Below are positions 20,983 to 35,333 of a stretch of DNA of 64,000 bases, piece after piece. The stretch lies in contig NC_083530.1 in assembly GCF_032362555.1 (NCBI RefSeq), positions 2,138,001-2,202,000 of the forward strand, written 5' to 3'. The notes under the pieces were generated by a model. The model saw only the letters and a list, made by a program, of their open reading frames with translations. It had not been told where the DNA came from and did not search any database. Each line of letters begins with the position of its first letter. Position 1 is the first letter of the stretch. The stretch comes from Amyelois transitella. Lineage: Eukaryota > Arthropoda > Insecta > Lepidoptera > Pyralidae. Position numbers and translations under genes: made by a program.

Positions 20983-23580
20983 AGTAAAATTATTTAAAAG
21001 TTTTTCCTTTACTCATAAAAAAATATGTTAATAAAATTACAAGGGCTGGAAAAGCCTCTGTGCAATATATTTTAATTTTACGTGCATATAAAGGCTACGG
21101 AATCTAACTAAAAGGTAGAAACGAACTTGTTTGTGGACTTTAAATTTTCAAGAAAATCATTTTTTTTTATTTTATTTACTTATGTATTTGAAGTTATTCG
21201 ATTTAAGAATTCAGAACGCGTTAGATAAGCTAGTGAGTTTAAAAATAAAATTGCCAACAGTTTCATAGAATGGTAGACCAAGTTGTTGTTGATGAAGTGA
21301 GATTATATCAGTGAAAATGAAAAATTTGTGTACATTGTTCATTGATTTGTGTCAGCAGTTTTGATTTATGCTTTTTTTCTGGAAGAACTCCGATAGCAAA
21401 AGACAAGGAATCTTAATTTCTATTTATAAATAAAGTGTAGAATAAATATTTGTATTGCGAAATAAACATTTTGGTTCGTAATAATTAAAAAAAATATATA
21501 TTATTCAATGTTAAAAAAATGGGTTGTTCGGTGAAAACCCAAATTTTTCATTTCAATTTTCAACGGACTTCTAAAAGTTTTTGTAACCTTTATTTAAGTG
21601 TTTGAACAGAACATTTCAAGCCTGTTATAAAAGAAATGAAATTGAGTACATAACTTTTTGACTTTCATTATTTTATGTTACCGAATTAAGCTGATTTGCA
21701 CAAATCAATGAACCTTATAAAAAACGGTTTTACATATTGAAAGTGTTGGGACAATATCGATAAATTAATATCGTTTTATTTTTAGATAAAATGGATTTAT
21801 AGAGATTGTTTTAGAGAAAAAAGTACCTATTCAGGGATTCGTATTTTTTATTTAAAAAATTATTTATGACATATCATGATATCTTCAAAATTTCACATTC
21901 TCTAATAATATCGATATAACTAAAGACTTTCAATAGAGTAAATCATAAATATTAATATATTAAAGCGTATTTAAAGATTTGAGAAAAATCACTGAATGGT
22001 TATTGTGTAAGAGAGACGTTTAAGTATACTCAGAAATGGCACGAAGTTTTTCGATGTGTGCTATTTTGCATGTTTCATATAAGCGCACTACAGAATAAAA
22101 TATAATTGTTTGATAATGTTGTTGACAGTTGATTATGATGTAAAAATGTATTTAATCCCCATATAACCCCAATTACCCCATAGGCTAGTTTTATATTTTC
22201 ACTCGCTTAAGAAAATTGGCTTACAGAAGAAAGAGAACAGTTTTACAATAGTAATTTTTACATTGTTATTGATATTTTTATGTTTCATCTTACGTATGAT
22301 AAATCGTACAAAATCGGTTATATGAAAATGATCTGGGTCATATCATCAAATATCAAATGATTATCATAGAAAAAGTTACATATACTATTTAATTAAACAA
22401 ATTCATATAAAAAAAAGTTGTTAAAATCGCTCTGCGCATGCCAATTATAAGTAAAACAATGATAAATAACTTTATTATTATTCGAACTTTTTTTTACTCA
22501 TTATTATTAAACATATTTTTCTTAGCGAGCATAAGTCAATTGTGAAATATATATATCTATCCTGTTAAACATGTCTATCATACATATCAGATGATAATAA
22601 TATAATTTAATGGATTATTGTAATTATATAAATTATTTGAGATTGTTTGCGGTGTAGCGGACACCACGATACGTGTACAAGCAATAAGTATTTTTTATTG
22701 AATGCCGTCTTTATGACACTAATGGCTGAATTTGATGTTGTCTCGTGTGCAGAACTTGGTCGTTACTAGTGTTTTTGTGTATATCCTATTTTTAGAGTAC
22801 ATTTATTAATGAAATCAATGAAACGATCGCTTATTTGACACTCAGTAGAATGTCAAATATGTGAGAATTTCTATGACCCCATATTAGTAACAGGCTCAAT
22901 TCTGTTTTGAAAAAATTCTTGGCCCATAAAATTTTTATATTTTTTTAAATACTCACAATTAACTTTTCAAATAAAAGAGTTTCAAATTCTTATTGCAGAC
23001 AAAAGTTAAGAACCTTCTTCACAAATATAAAATATTATGAATATTTAAAAAACTTTAAGAAAATCTATCTACCTCTTCTGACTTCCACTGTTCTCCATTA
23101 ATATAATTAATACAACTACCTACTACTAGATTGTTAATCTCTATAATGTAATTATATTTTAGTCATTCATATTTTTGATAAAATACAAAGCATTAATATA
23201 ACATATTTTTATTTACGTCGAATTTACTTTGCTTTTTTTAAGCGTTTTGTGAAATTATACCTACTGTCGTTGTCTGAAATATCTTCTATCAATTTAATAA
23301 TAATGATAAATGTAGAATGTTAATAGCTTAATTCTTTTAGCAATAAACCAAAATATTTCTCTCCATTAATTTCCTTGTACTTTATCATGTCTACTTTATA
23401 AATTTATTTAGTTTATTATCATTTCCATGGTTAAATCTGTCTAACTGATAGATTTAAAAAAACAAAATAGAAAAAAAAGGAAAATTAATTTCATGTAACC
23501 ATTAAAGTTTTTATGTATATTGTGAATATTCTTATAAATATGTTAATATATCAAATGTTTATTTAAGGCTTAGGAAATTT
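20983..23580. other. Very AT-rich stretch without genes
   Basis: No supported gene or recognisable repeat. It could include a long LAMP 3' UTR, since AATAAA hexamers recur near 21.43 kb. A similar stretch follows from 23847 to 25713. Confidence 0.45.
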
Positions 23581-23846
23581 ACATACATACATACATATGG
23601 TCACGTCTATATCCCTTGCGGGGTAGACAGAGCCAATAGTCTTGAAAAGACTGAATGGCCACGTTCAGCTATTCGGCTTAACGATAGAATTAAGATTCAA
23701 CTAGTGACAGGTTGCTAGCCCATCGCCTAAAAAAGAATCCCAAGTTTGTAAGCCTATCCCTTAGTCGCCTTTTACGACATCCATGGGAAAGATATGGAGT
23801 GGTCCTATTCTTTTTTGTATTGGTGCCGGGAGCCACACGGCATAGG
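23581..23846 (-). repeat. Short (ATGT)n-tailed element, full-length copy
   Basis: One of the cleanest copies in the window, from ACATACATACATATGGTCAC to GCCGGGAGCCACACGGCA. Confidence 0.88.
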
Positions 23847-25713
23847 AAATTTCTTACCAAAAATTCTTAATTTAATGTGTATAATATTTTAAATGTATGG
23901 TTGTAGTATTAAGATTGAAGTATATTTATTTACTTATATGAACATATTTCGCACAAATTAAGTACAAGTACTTTAGTGGGAATATTTTTCGAAAAGCTTA
24001 TTTAGAGTAAAACTTCAAAATTCAAAATGGAACATGAGTTTCACCATATTATAAGTATATTGATAATATATAAATTATATAACTAACTATTATAATGTCA
24101 AACTTTGCAAAGTTAAACAAAACATTTATATGTTAATTTGTGGATAACTTACATTTTTATCATCAACAAACACTAGTGACCAAGTTCTGCTAGTTAAGGT
24201 GCGTGTGTAAACGCTTTTCAAAATAAGCGGAGGCTTACTCTTTGTTTATTTTATCCTAATACTCGTCATTTACTGTAAACATATCGTTTTCACATAATAT
24301 AAGTTGTACGTGTAATGCGTTTGTGATCACTGTTGTATTGTAAGTTTGTATCTTATTTGTATGAGATTAGAGTTATAGCTTAAGTTAGTCATATAGTCCC
24401 TTAAATGCTCGCTTTTCGCTGTACATAAATATCAGCTTATGTTTTTGCAGAGTGATACGTGATACTGAGCTGTTTGTGGCTTGTTTTTTGTATATGTACT
24501 TGGATTTTTCGATATATTTATATACATTACATTGAGCACTCTCCTCTTGGTGTAATTAACCTACATCTATCTATGCGTAAGCCACTTTTCGGGTTCAATT
24601 TCAAATTTGCACTATCGTTTCGTCTTGAAATTCAATAAAGCGTCGTTAACACTTTTCACATTTATTTCAATATCACAGTTTTCTATTTTGCCATAATACA
24701 ATAACAATAACAACAATTTTAAACATGATTTGAAATAAATACTTTTATATCTAATGATGTTTACTTACAAAAATGTGTCATAAAAGGTGTAAGTGTAAAC
24801 GGCGGCTTTCTAAATTTTCTGAAACATTTTCTACTAATTCAGATATATTATTCTATTTTTCCTAATATATTTTATTGACTCCTGTAGTTCTCTCAATAGT
24901 TTTGTAGCATTACGTACGTCGGTGCATTTATATTAAAAATATTGTACTAAAATTATTATACGCCATACAATTTGTCTTCCAGTAATATTGATCTTATAAC
25001 AATAGTGTAAATTATTGTAGCTTATTATATACATAATTACGGATACAATGGTGATGTTATGACATTATTATTGTGAGTTAAGGTATTTAATTGCGAATGT
25101 TGATTCCTATTACAAGCATTTTTTATGTTAAATAATATTAAATTAGCTGGTAAACTCTTTTGCATTGTTGTGAATGTGATGTCTTCTCTGATTAAGAATT
25201 TATAAACAAGTAAGTTAAAAAAAAATGATATAAATGCCTCATAAATAGAAGCTAAGTTAATATCTTTACTTCTTTTTGGAATTTTACCTCTAAAGTTTTC
25301 CATTACTTTTATTCTGAATATTCCAATAATTTTCAATAATGCTAAAATGCCTATAAATGTTTTTAATGAATTAATACTCCAAAGATTTATTAGTTATTTT
25401 ATTATGTAAGACAGTTATATATTTAAAAGAATATCAAAAACAAACGTTAAGGTAATAATTTCACTTGTTGAAAATATAATTTTGTTAGTTCTTTGCTATT
25501 AAGTCCCATTCTTGTTTTAATTAGTAGTGTTATAAACGAAAACACCACAATACATGATATTAATGTTTTAGTAATGGCATAACACTCACCATTAACTTAA
25601 TATCTAAGAGACATATCTCAAATTATTGTAATTTAGTGCGTTCATTTATTGAAATTGTCTTTATGAATAAATGACGTCAAAATGCAATACTTATTTCATT
25701 TTTCAAGAGTCCT

Positions 25714-25803
25714 CGCAACCGACGCATAAAGAGAGTTATGAATGTGGATGAAGCGAAAGAAGTATGCAGGGATCGTGACAAGTGGAAAGATATAGTCTTG
25801 TCT
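25714..25803 (+). mobile_element. RTE-like LINE 3' fragment
   Basis: Matches the segment AACCGACGC..AGAGTTATGAATGTGGATGA and ends at AGTGGAAAGA; the (ATGT)n end is missing. Confidence 0.6.
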
Positions 25804-28800
25804 TGGAATTAATGTTTAAAGCATTGTCCTTCAGCAAAAAAAAGTTATATACAGGAATTTAAGTGTAGTGCAATATAATTGTTGTCTCAACTATCACACA
25901 CACACACATCACGTCAATAGTCAAAGGTCGAGTTAACATGGTGTTAGTTCATATCTGTCGATCTTTCAAAACATACTTTAATTTAAAAGTAATCGATAAT
26001 TTAAACGTAGCGATATTACCCATCCCTAAAGCAATATGTCATCTGCATGACTAGTGCCATCTAGTTATTACAAAAGAGATTAAATTGGTTACACGGTTTA
26101 CGAATAGATGGCGCTACGAGCAAGTATTTTTTGGTTTTACGGCGAGGGAATCTGTATTAGTTTTGCAACTGGATCAGTTACCATGATCATTGGCTCTCAA
26201 CCTGTCCCTACGTATGTATGAATCTCAATTCCTTAATTTTATCAAGCTTGATAGAAGATAACTGGTGTTAACAATGTCATTAAGGTATGTAGGCATCTAA
26301 CTTATATTCTTCCTCCTGGTTTTAGTCCCGGTTGCATCCTCTCCACTTTGGAGAGGTGCCCGGGGTATGAATCCTACGTTGGGTGATCTATGGTCAAAGG
26401 TAGGTATCTAACTTATGTTAAACCTACAAAATTAATATTTTCATTGTCTTGAATGAATGAATTGAAGAAATGATTTTTGGCGCCCATTATATTATGCCGT
26501 TTCACTTGTCTGGTCTTTTAACTACATATTTAACACCAGAATACACACATACAGTGCCGTGTGGTTCCCGGTACTAAAACAAATGAATAGTAGTAGTGAG
26601 AAGTATAGAGAATGACATAATATATAGGCATATTTCACGCTGGCGAAGCCGCGGACGAAAGCTAGTAAGTACGTACATAAAATATTCTGCGCCCCAACTC
26701 GAATTAGACAAAACTATGATCCCTCTCACCCCAACTGTCCGTAGCATTACAAACTATCTCACTAATGAATTTGATTGGCCCTCCTGGGAGAATGTAATTG
26801 AGGGTAATTTTGTTGAAGTCCCTATTTGACACCTGTTTTGGGGTAATAAAATTGCCAACTCGGTTTTTGTACTATCATAGATATTATAAAGTAAAGAACG
26901 GACATTGTTTTTTGTTATGAGTAGGTTCTTCACCGGAAGGTTGCGGAAGTCAGACGGGTAAGATTTACACGTCTGTGTAAATCACTGAATGACCCAATCA
27001 AGGATCGTGGTTACGAAGACATCTATTTACAGAGGTGATGACGCACCTGGGACTAACGCCAGGAGGATATAATAATAACTATTTGATTATACATAAACAA
27101 AAAAAAATTAAATATTTAAAGTTAAAATTAAAACTATAAATAAAATTAATGAACATTGTAGGGAGAGAGAGTAGAGAGATTACATTCCAGTTCCTTTGGC
27201 CAGATGTTACCTGTATTATTTTTTAACCCTGGACACAAAATGGGTCGTAAGTTTAATGTGTGGCGATACAGGTATCTATCTGTGTGACTCCTTGTGACAT
27301 CTCGCAGCAGCTAAATCGAATTTCGATTCGGTTTTTTGCATCTGTAGACCTTCTTAACTTTTTTTGTTAATAAATGGATGCTTGGTATAACAGGATTTCA
27401 AATCCTAGTATCTTGGAATGTAGGGTATACCAAAATCTTTGATAAGATTTTATCTTTTAATTTTCTTGCATTATTATTCGGCGTCTACTGCGTTTCATTT
27501 TGAACAATACCATAATTACGTCGAATTTCCCGCTCAACTTCCAATCATCTGTCAGATCGGCTAAATAGCATGTAATCTGTCAAAGGGCTGGGGTGCCACC
27601 CTTCCCATGTTATTGTCAAATTGGCCATAAAGTGTAATTGGAGATTTTTAGAATTTTAACAAGCTTAGTATAATTTTGGTGCTTAGGTATATAGGTAGGT
27701 GGCTTCATATATATAGGTGGCTTCTTTTAGGCGATAAGGCGCTAGCTAATCGCCTTAAAGAAGAATCCCAAGATTATCAGAACTTCAGTTTTACAATCTG
27801 CAGTTCTATCAGTAAGCTATACAGCTGCTGGACGTATTCAGTCATTTTAAGGAATAAAGACGTGATGTTTTCCATTCTTATAAAAAATATAATAAAATAA
27901 AAAAAATACTTCTACATTTTTTTTTTTAAACTAACTAATGATAACCCTCCACTTAATCAACCAGGTAGTTTAACAATAGTCTGAAAAAATAGTTTCTTTA
28001 TTTTTACCAAATACTTAGTTATGTCTTAAAACATATTTTTTCTTTCTCCGTTAAACCAACTAACTAAGATAACCCTCCAATTAACCCAACGCGTCGTGTT
28101 TTGCAGTAGCGTGACGCCATGACAGATTTATTGAGACAAAAACACACCCCTAGTTTTAGGCGATGATATTTTATGGATGCGACTTTATTTTAACGATATA
28201 TATTTTGTCGCAAATTAACTTGTACAATAAAATAAGCTTACCAATTTAACCACTCTTACGAGGAAGAATATTAGTTGTGTAAGACAGTTGACTTGACAGT
28301 ACCTATGTAAATTTTTTGTACCTAAGAATTTTTTTCCTCCGTTTGTTAAAGAAAGGAATAGTAGCTATGAAGCCTTATGCTACAAAATTTTCGTGAATTA
28401 TTAAGTTCATACTTTAATTTCACGTACAAACTACTAAACGAATTTCGATGATACTCTACAAGAAATATACACCAGAATAATAAGTAAAAGGTGGATTAAC
28501 CTTTTATAATTGAAAAAGAGAAAAAAAAAAAACAGTTTACATATTAGGAAAAAATTCCAAAATTTTTAAATCTTAATACCTTATCCACATTATCACATCC
28601 TTTCACCAATCTCTCAATGGGTTTGGTTTAAAAACAAGTCACTAACTTTAATGAGGTGTCATGTGACCTCAAAAATATAACAAAACGCCAAATATAGACT
28701 TTTTGAAACAAATTCCTTATTCTTTTTGGCGCGAAACGGGCGTTCTTTGCGTTTTTTGGAATTGTTAAAAATGTCATGCCATAATTTTTTTTTATATATT

Positions 28801-29324
28801 CTCATTTGTCAAAATAAGTTTTGGCCGTTTTTTTACGACAATTTAATGTACCTTTTTTGAGTTCCTGCGATTATGTCCGCTTGCAAATTGCGTCCAATAA
28901 ATTAATTGATTAGGACTAAATACTTATATGAAGTTAGACCAAATAATGGGTTAAAATTTGTTACCTAGTTTCGGAGATATTCTGATTTCTGTGAATCTCA
29001 TATCTACCTATATTGCGAAACAATTTTAGTTCAAAAGAAATATGAGTAATACATATAATTGGAATTACAATAATAGACAGAGGAATCATGTTCTTAGTTT
29101 GACATTTTCATTTCATGCCATGTCGCCTGCAACTCATGCGCAGACCCGGTACACGAACATAGTATGTAGTTAATAATATTACACATATAAAAAATAGCCT
29201 TTATATGCTGCTAAATTAAAATATATGAACTTATATTTATCGATTATTCCGTCGCCTTGAAAGGTAGAACATGTGTGCACAAAATCTGTACCTAAATAAT
29301 TAAGACCTATTATAACCTATATTC
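25804..29324. other. Repeat-scrap intergenic stretch
   Basis: Contains a (CA)n run near 25.90 kb, a fragment around 26.30-26.40 kb (CTTTGGAGAGGTGCCCGGGG), a Helitron-like tail at 26.63-26.67 kb, the repeat end at 26.93-27.07 kb and a scrambled (ATGT)n-element piece at 27.72-27.87 kb. No gene was seen. Confidence 0.45.
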
Positions 29325-29465
29325 AACACACATAAATATAATCACGTCTATATCCCTTGCGGGATAGACAGAGCCAACAGTCTTAAAAATTGAAAGGCCA
29401 CGTTCAGCTGTTTGGCTTAATGACAGAATTGAGATTCAAATAGTGACAGGTTGCTAGCACATCTA
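29325..29465 (-). repeat. Short (ATGT)n-tailed element, truncated
   Basis: ATAATCACGTCTATATCCCT to GACAGGTTGCTAGCACATC. It is interrupted there by a LINE tail (TTTATTTATTTAAACTTTAT). Confidence 0.75.
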
Positions 29466-29469
29466 TATT

Positions 29470-29545
29470 TATTTATTTAAACTTTATTGCACAAAAAACA
29501 AAAAATGTACAAAAGGCGGACTTAATGCCGTTTGGCATTGTTTCT
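29470..29545 (-). repeat. LINE 3' tail fragment (unassigned family)
   Basis: TTTAAACTTTATTGCACAAA then AAAGGCGGACTTAATGCCGT. The same tail occurs at 35.77-35.85 kb, so it is a dispersed 3' end ending in AAATAAATAAA on the minus strand. Confidence 0.5.
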
Positions 29546-30031
29546 ATATGTAAGTATGTATAATTTTATATAGGTACTTACCCACTTATACAAATACATT
29601 TCATACATATATCTGGATATGTTAAATGTGGTTCCCATGGCTGTCGTAAAAGGCGACTAAGGGATAAGCTAATAAACGTGGCTTCATTTAGGCGATGAGT
29701 TAGCAACCTGTTTTTTCAAGACTGTTAGTACTGTACTGTAGGATGGCAACCAGTTCATATTATAAAGTGACGGCGGCGGTCCAGGCCAGTAATCGGAGTA
29801 TGCAACGCTACACCAAGATAAGACAGTATCGTTTGACATCATTAGTGATGTCCCACCTAATTTCATTGAGTCACATGAGAAAGGTGATATAGAATTAGGT
29901 ATTCATACATACATACATACCATCACGCCTGTCTACAGGAATATCTGTAGTGGAAAATACAGGAAATATAGGTATATAGCGATAAAATAAATCTGCTTTT
30001 TGGCAATTTTCAGTAAAATCCCATCAGTTTG

Positions 30032-30312
30032 ACGGCCTTTGTGGCGCAGCAGCGTAGTACGCTTGTGTGTGTGACACCGGAGGTCCCGGGTTCGAATCCC
30101 GGCCAGGGCATGATGAGAAAAGAACTATTTCTGATTGGCCTGAGTCTTGGATGTTTATCTATATAAGTTACACTATAAAGTATGATTGAATTTATTATAA
30201 AATATAGTATCGTTGAGTTAGTATCTCGTAACACAAGTCTCAAACTTACTTCGAGGCTAACTCAATCTGTGTAATTTGTCCCGTAGTATATATTTATTTT
30301 ATTATTTATAGT
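30032..30312 (+). mobile_element. tRNA-derived SINE, near full length
   Basis: An A-box-like TGGCGCAGCAGCGTAGTACG and a perfect B box GGTTCGAATCC (30089-30099) form the tRNA-like head. A body follows with GATTGGCCTGAGTCTTGGAT and TCGTTGAGTTAGTATCTCGT, then CCCGTAGTATATATTTATTT. The same body recurs at 14.4, 32.2, 46.9 and 54.6 kb, so this is a SINE and not a tRNA gene. Confidence 0.85.
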
Positions 30313-31419
30313 TTGACATATCTATTCGTCTTTTTATTAAGTGCGCTGGGCTTCGCTCTGCCACTCCCAAACGTCCATTCTACTTATATCTGTGGCAAAT
30401 TTCGTGTAAATCAGTTACGTAGTGTTTGTGTTTATTCGTTACATAATCGTTGTATGTTACAAAACAACAAATATTTTCTCTTCATTAGTAGTGTGGATGT
30501 GGATTCCAAATGTTTCTCCTAGTATGAAGACTTTGTCAACGCCGTACTTATCAAGGGTGTGAATCAAAACGCCCTTCAGTTCAAAGATGTCAAAGCCTTT
30601 TGATCTATCAACAATTTGACACCACACAAAAAGTAAGTGTGGTAATCCAACAAAATATTCCTGTTTTTGTGCAAATGCATGATTATTGAAATTAGGGTTA
30701 TGTAATCGAGGTAGGAATCCAAATTATTATTATATTGTTCCTTTTTTTTAATTTAGTTTGTTTTCCAGCCAGTACTACCTACTAACAAATGAGGAAGTGT
30801 TTAATTTTAACTATCTGTTACGAACTCCTTTAGTGTTCCGAACGCCTTTTTAAAGAACAAACACATTGAAATTAAAAATAAGAACAACAATAAATGACAG
30901 TTTTTTGAGCGTGCATCATCTTTTCTTTGCCAGCGCAAATATTTTATTAATTTCAGCATATTTCCTATATTGCCTGTTTGACCACCAAGTTTTAAGCCTT
31001 TTCTTTGATCGTTTTTTACAAAGCGCGGGCAACAAAGAAACAGCTGACACACACGTGATGTTTTTCCTCGGCTACCAGACCAGGGCCTTAAAAATATTAA
31101 ATTACCACGAAACCAAGATTTAATCTACAAATATTAAGATATACGGAACCAAAACTGAACCGGACAGACTTTTTTTTACAATAAAGAGGGCGTTATCCGC
31201 CGTGACGCGTATTAACAATGCGTATTGACAAAATGAACAGCATTTATTGTATTGTAAGCGCAATAGGGTGCAAAACAGAGACATGCACACCGCCCCGTGA
31301 AGTCTGCCTTGCTCTGTGCGCAGTTGGTGCGATGTGAACCGTGCAGTTGTAACTTGCTTTCGATTTTAAGGATTGCATTTTCTAGTGCCGTATGTATCAT
31401 GGCAGTTTAGAATTACACC

Positions 31420-31600
31420 ACCCGTATCTCTTTCTCATAAATGTCGTTAACGGCGACTAGGGGAAAGGCTAATGAAGTTAGGATTCTACTTTTAAGCGAT
31501 GGGTTGGATGGATGTCTGTCATTATTTGAATCTCAATTTCCTGGCCTTTCAGCCTTTGCATAATTGTTGGTTCTGTCTACCCTGTAAGGAAACAAAATAT
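31420..31600 (+). repeat. Degraded short (ATGT)n-tailed element
   Basis: GTCGTTAACGGCGACTAGGG to GTTGGTTCTGTCTACCCTGT with many changes and no ATGT tail. Confidence 0.6.
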
Positions 31601-32127
31601 ATGAATTTATGCATGATACTTTCTTTTATATTGATGCCTATCCAATTCCAAATGGTTAACCGTGATACATATTTGGCCGAACAAAAGCGAAAAAAAACAC
31701 ACAAAACATTCAGTCGGCTCTGTCTCGTATTCATATTTAAAGTAAGCATATTTTTATACGAATGTATGTTTATTTTTTTTATAAAATCCACATATTTCTG
31801 AGTAAATAATACCGAAATAGGTAAAATGACGAGCTGTCAACTAAACCGTTTTATTTTATGCGACAGTGCCGCCATCTGTATAAAGTTTCGCATTATACCT
31901 TTTTGAGTTACAACGCTCTTCTCAACAATAACTTTTCTATTCGCCACAGTACCTCATTGCGCATTTTATCCGAGATACTATATAAGTATAATCTGTGCTA
32001 CCTTTTAATATTACGAATGTCAACGCTTCGGCACAATGGGGATTATTTGCTTTGTGCTTGACTTAATTCAGTGTTAAATTGGAGTGTTTGAATTGAAACT
32101 TAACCAACGATGGAAAAGAGGGGTTAG

Positions 32128-32312
32128 GAATAAATAAATAAATATATATGGAACAAATTACACTGATTGAGTTAGCCTCGAAGTAAGTTCGAGACTTGTG
32201 TTACGAGATACTAACTCAACGATACTATACTTCAAAATAAATACTTGTATAGATAAACATCCAAGACCCAGGCCAATCAGAAAAAGTTCTTTTCTCATAA
32301 TTCGGGGTTAGA
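32128..32312 (-). mobile_element. tRNA-derived SINE, truncated
   Basis: Body reads GTTAGCCTCGAAGTAAGTTC to CAATCAGAAAAAGTTCTTTT and the head is lost after CTCATAATTCGGGG. Confidence 0.75.
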
Positions 32313-32995
32313 AATTTTGTAGATTTGTTTATTTTTAATTTACCTATATAACGTTCATACTACGCAATTGGTGAAGTTAATTCTAAAAGCATTCCCTGTC
32401 AGACATAGACACCTGGTAGACAGAGAATATATCTTGTCAATTGCCACGACCCTGCATACTTCTTTTGTTTCATCCGAATTCCTCAATCTTTTCATGCAAG
32501 CTCATCGGTTTAGCTTATCAATCTTCATTTTTGATAATCTTTAATAAATCTGATATGATAGGGGAATTTTTCCGAAGAATTAGCTCAAGTTTTCAATCTG
32601 TATGACCCATCTCGCCATTTGTCAAATCCGTGGGAACGCACCCTAATGCCATAATCCTCTGGTGTGGACAGACCTTTATCTGATTTAAGATCGCACAAAT
32701 TGATTTTGTATTTTTGTAAACATAATATTTCTTAATGTGAAAGTGTTTTTGAATGTTACGTTATCGCGGATTAGCCGAAGTTGTAATATGTAGTAAGATA
32801 AATTTAAGCCTAAGTAAGTATTTATGACAATGCTGCCAGCCTTCTAGGCACTTTACCTCAAGACTCCGATCTGCCGGGACTTGCATTTTTGTATATAAGT
32901 GTTAGTTTTATATTTAGGCGTACTTGTAGATTTATATTTTAGTTTTCTATAATTCGTTTTATTTAGATTTATTTTAGTTTTATTAAGGTAACTTA

Positions 32996-33180
32996 CATAC
33001 ATACATATATAAAATCACGTCTCTTTCCCGGAGGGGTAGGCAGAGTTCATCCACATTCATAACTCTCTTCATGCAAGCTCGGCGGTTTCGGGTACTTTTG
33101 ACCTGACCCTTTACGGAGGTTTTTACCCTATAAGGACGTCCTTAATTTGATCAAGATACGTTCGTCTAGGTCTTTTAGGT
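32996..33180 (-). mobile_element. RTE-like LINE 3' end, truncated and degraded
   Basis: Plus strand begins with ACATACATACAT and TCACGTCTCTTTCCCGGAGG, then matches the LINE tail with a deletion in the Trp-Lys-Glu region. Confidence 0.7.
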
Positions 33181-33558
33181 AATTTACAATGTGTTATAAA
33201 AAATATTTCAATCAACATCTCATATACGGGAGTGTCGTGGAGTGCTTCTAAAATTATACAGAATAAGTTGTATATGATTGTTTATTTCTAACTAGCGTCC
33301 CGCCATGTCTTCGCCCTTGGTACATACAATGCCTTTAATACCCGCAGATAATGTAGGTATACTTACCTTTAAAACGGCAAAAGAATTTTCACTATCAGTT
33401 CAGTATTTCTAAAGATTAGCCCTTAGGTATAACAAACAAACACATTAAAAATTTTACCTCTACTATAGCACTTCTATATCCTTTGAAGGGTAGACAGAGT
33501 CAACAGACTTGAAATTCTGAAACACCATAGTTGTTTTCATGTTTATATTTATTAAAAC

Positions 33559-33779
33559 GTAGTCCTACTAATATTATAAATGTGAAAGTTGGTGAGTATG
33601 TCATTCTTACAGTATGGATGTTTGTTACTCTTTCACGCAAAAACTACTGAACCGATTACGATGAAAAATGGTACGTAAGTAGCTGAAGACCCATAGTAGG
33701 TAACATATAGGCTACTTTTTATCCCGGAGTTCTCACGGGATTGATTGCACGCGGACGAAGTCGCGGGCGGCCTCTAGTA
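33559..33779 (+). mobile_element. Helitron-like element, second subtype
   Basis: CCTACTAATATTATAAATGT, then ATGGATGTTTGTTACTCTTT, ending GCGGACGAAGTCGCGGGCGG and CCTCTAGT. The same subtype occurs at 61650-61860, 62382-62585 and, on the minus strand, 13418-13653. Confidence 0.7.
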
Positions 33780-34576
33780 CTACATATGCCTTAGTATGCA
33801 ATAATCGTTTATAGTTTGAAATTAAATCTATGATGGAAGTCAAAATCAATATCAAAGCTGCCTTTGCAAGTACTTTTACACGTCATTTTACATTTCAATA
33901 AATTAAATTTCAGTTAATATCTAATATAAGTATTTGAGTTTGTACAAAAAGCTACAAACTATCTAAGCATTAAACCTATCTCAGGCTAGCTTCCCCTTTA
34001 AAGAACAGTAGAGACGGGTTTTGCAGTTATAGAAATATGGATGTCCCGGTCCTAGATTTACAAAGGCTCATGGTCCGTTGACACGAAGCTCCTCCATTTT
34101 GGACGGTAATAGCTGCACTTAATGAATGTGTCTTGGTCGCCGTTAACGACATCCATGGGAAAGAGACAGACAATCCATCTCTATTCAGTGCCAGGAGCCA
34201 CACGGCACACGCAGATAATAATCGTGGCCCGACACGCACTTAGCTCTTCTTTAGTAACTTACTATAAAACACAAATGCGTTTTTTGGCATCCGTTGAAAT
34301 TTAAGACCTTAGAACACCTGTGTTACCTCGTTTTGTGATTGGTTGAAAATTTTAGAGGGGTGAGAGAGTAACTCTCTGATTGGTCGAGACAAGAGGGGGG
34401 TGGAATGGTGTAGAATTACTTATTACAGTGATTTAAAGCAGTTAAGGGCTGTTTGGTATAATTGAATTATTTGCATGTTATTTGAGTCGGTTAATTGGTT
34501 TTCTTCACAAGAAGAATAAAACAATTGGTGATCGGAAAAAGGAAAAAATTTAAAGATAATCACTGTTTAAATTTAC

Positions 34577-34815
34577 CGTGCCGTGTGGTTCCCAGCAATT
34601 TAGAATAAAACCACTCCCTCTCTTTTCCATGTATGTTGTAAAATGCGACTAAGAGACAGGCTAATAAACTTGGGTTTCTTCTTATAGGTAGGCGATGGGC
34701 AGCAACCTTTCACTATTTTAATCTCAACGCCAAACAGCTGAAGAAAGCCTATCAGTCTTTTCAAGACTGTTGGCTCTGTCTACTCCGCATTGGATATAGA
34801 CGTGACTATATGTAT
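34577..34815 (+). repeat. Short (ATGT)n-tailed element
   Basis: Head GTGCCGTGTGGTTCCCAGCA, tail GACGTGACTATATGTATGG. A minus head fragment of the family lies just upstream at 34128-34209. Confidence 0.8.
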
Positions 34816-34892
34816 GGTTATTCATTCATATATAAAAAAATCGAGGCGAGCGGAAACGCTCCTAAAAACTAGTGAAGGAATTATGACGGTGA

Positions 34893-35135
34893 CACATACA
34901 TACATAAAATCACGCCTCTTTCCCGGAGGGGTAGACAGAGACTACCTCTTTCCACTTGCCACGATCTCTGCATACTTCCTTCGCTTCATCCACATTCATA
35001 ACTCTCTTCATGCAAGCTCGGCGGTTTCGGGTACTCTTGACCTGACCCTTTACCAGGACGTCCTTAATTTGATCAAGATACGTTCGTCTAGGTCTTCCCA
35101 CTCCGACCTTTCCCTCCACAATCTCCTTGTATACG
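34893..35135 (-). mobile_element. RTE-like LINE 3' end, truncated
   Basis: Minus-strand copy encoding [20 protein letters not shown] to PSGKEA with an (ACAT)n tail on the plus strand. Adjacent to a Helitron-like fragment. Confidence 0.8.
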
Positions 35136-35333
35136 ACGTTACGGAGACGGTGACACCACTATAAAAATATGTGTAATGTAATTTGTTTACTAACACATCG
35201 TACGCGGTTCCTTTGACACGTTACCTACATATAACATAATACTAAACCATTTGCGATGCGCCAAATTAGGGAATGTTATTGATCGTGGGAGGTCCTAGGC
35301 GCCACTTGGCCGGTGAATTTTGATGTAAGTAGG

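Noticed and set aside
25895..25915. Short (CA)n tract and other microsatellites such as (AAAG)n near 45.66 kb
   Set aside because: Ordinary simple repeats, and no sign of a CRISPR-like regular spacing anywhere in the window.
30038..30110. A tRNA gene with good A and B boxes
   Set aside because: The tRNA-like head runs into a body repeated at four other places in the window, and the acceptor stem is not complete, so it is a SINE.
34790..35164. A 124-aa plus-strand frame
   Set aside because: It is an antisense reading of the RTE-like LINE tail plus the end of a short (ATGT)n element.
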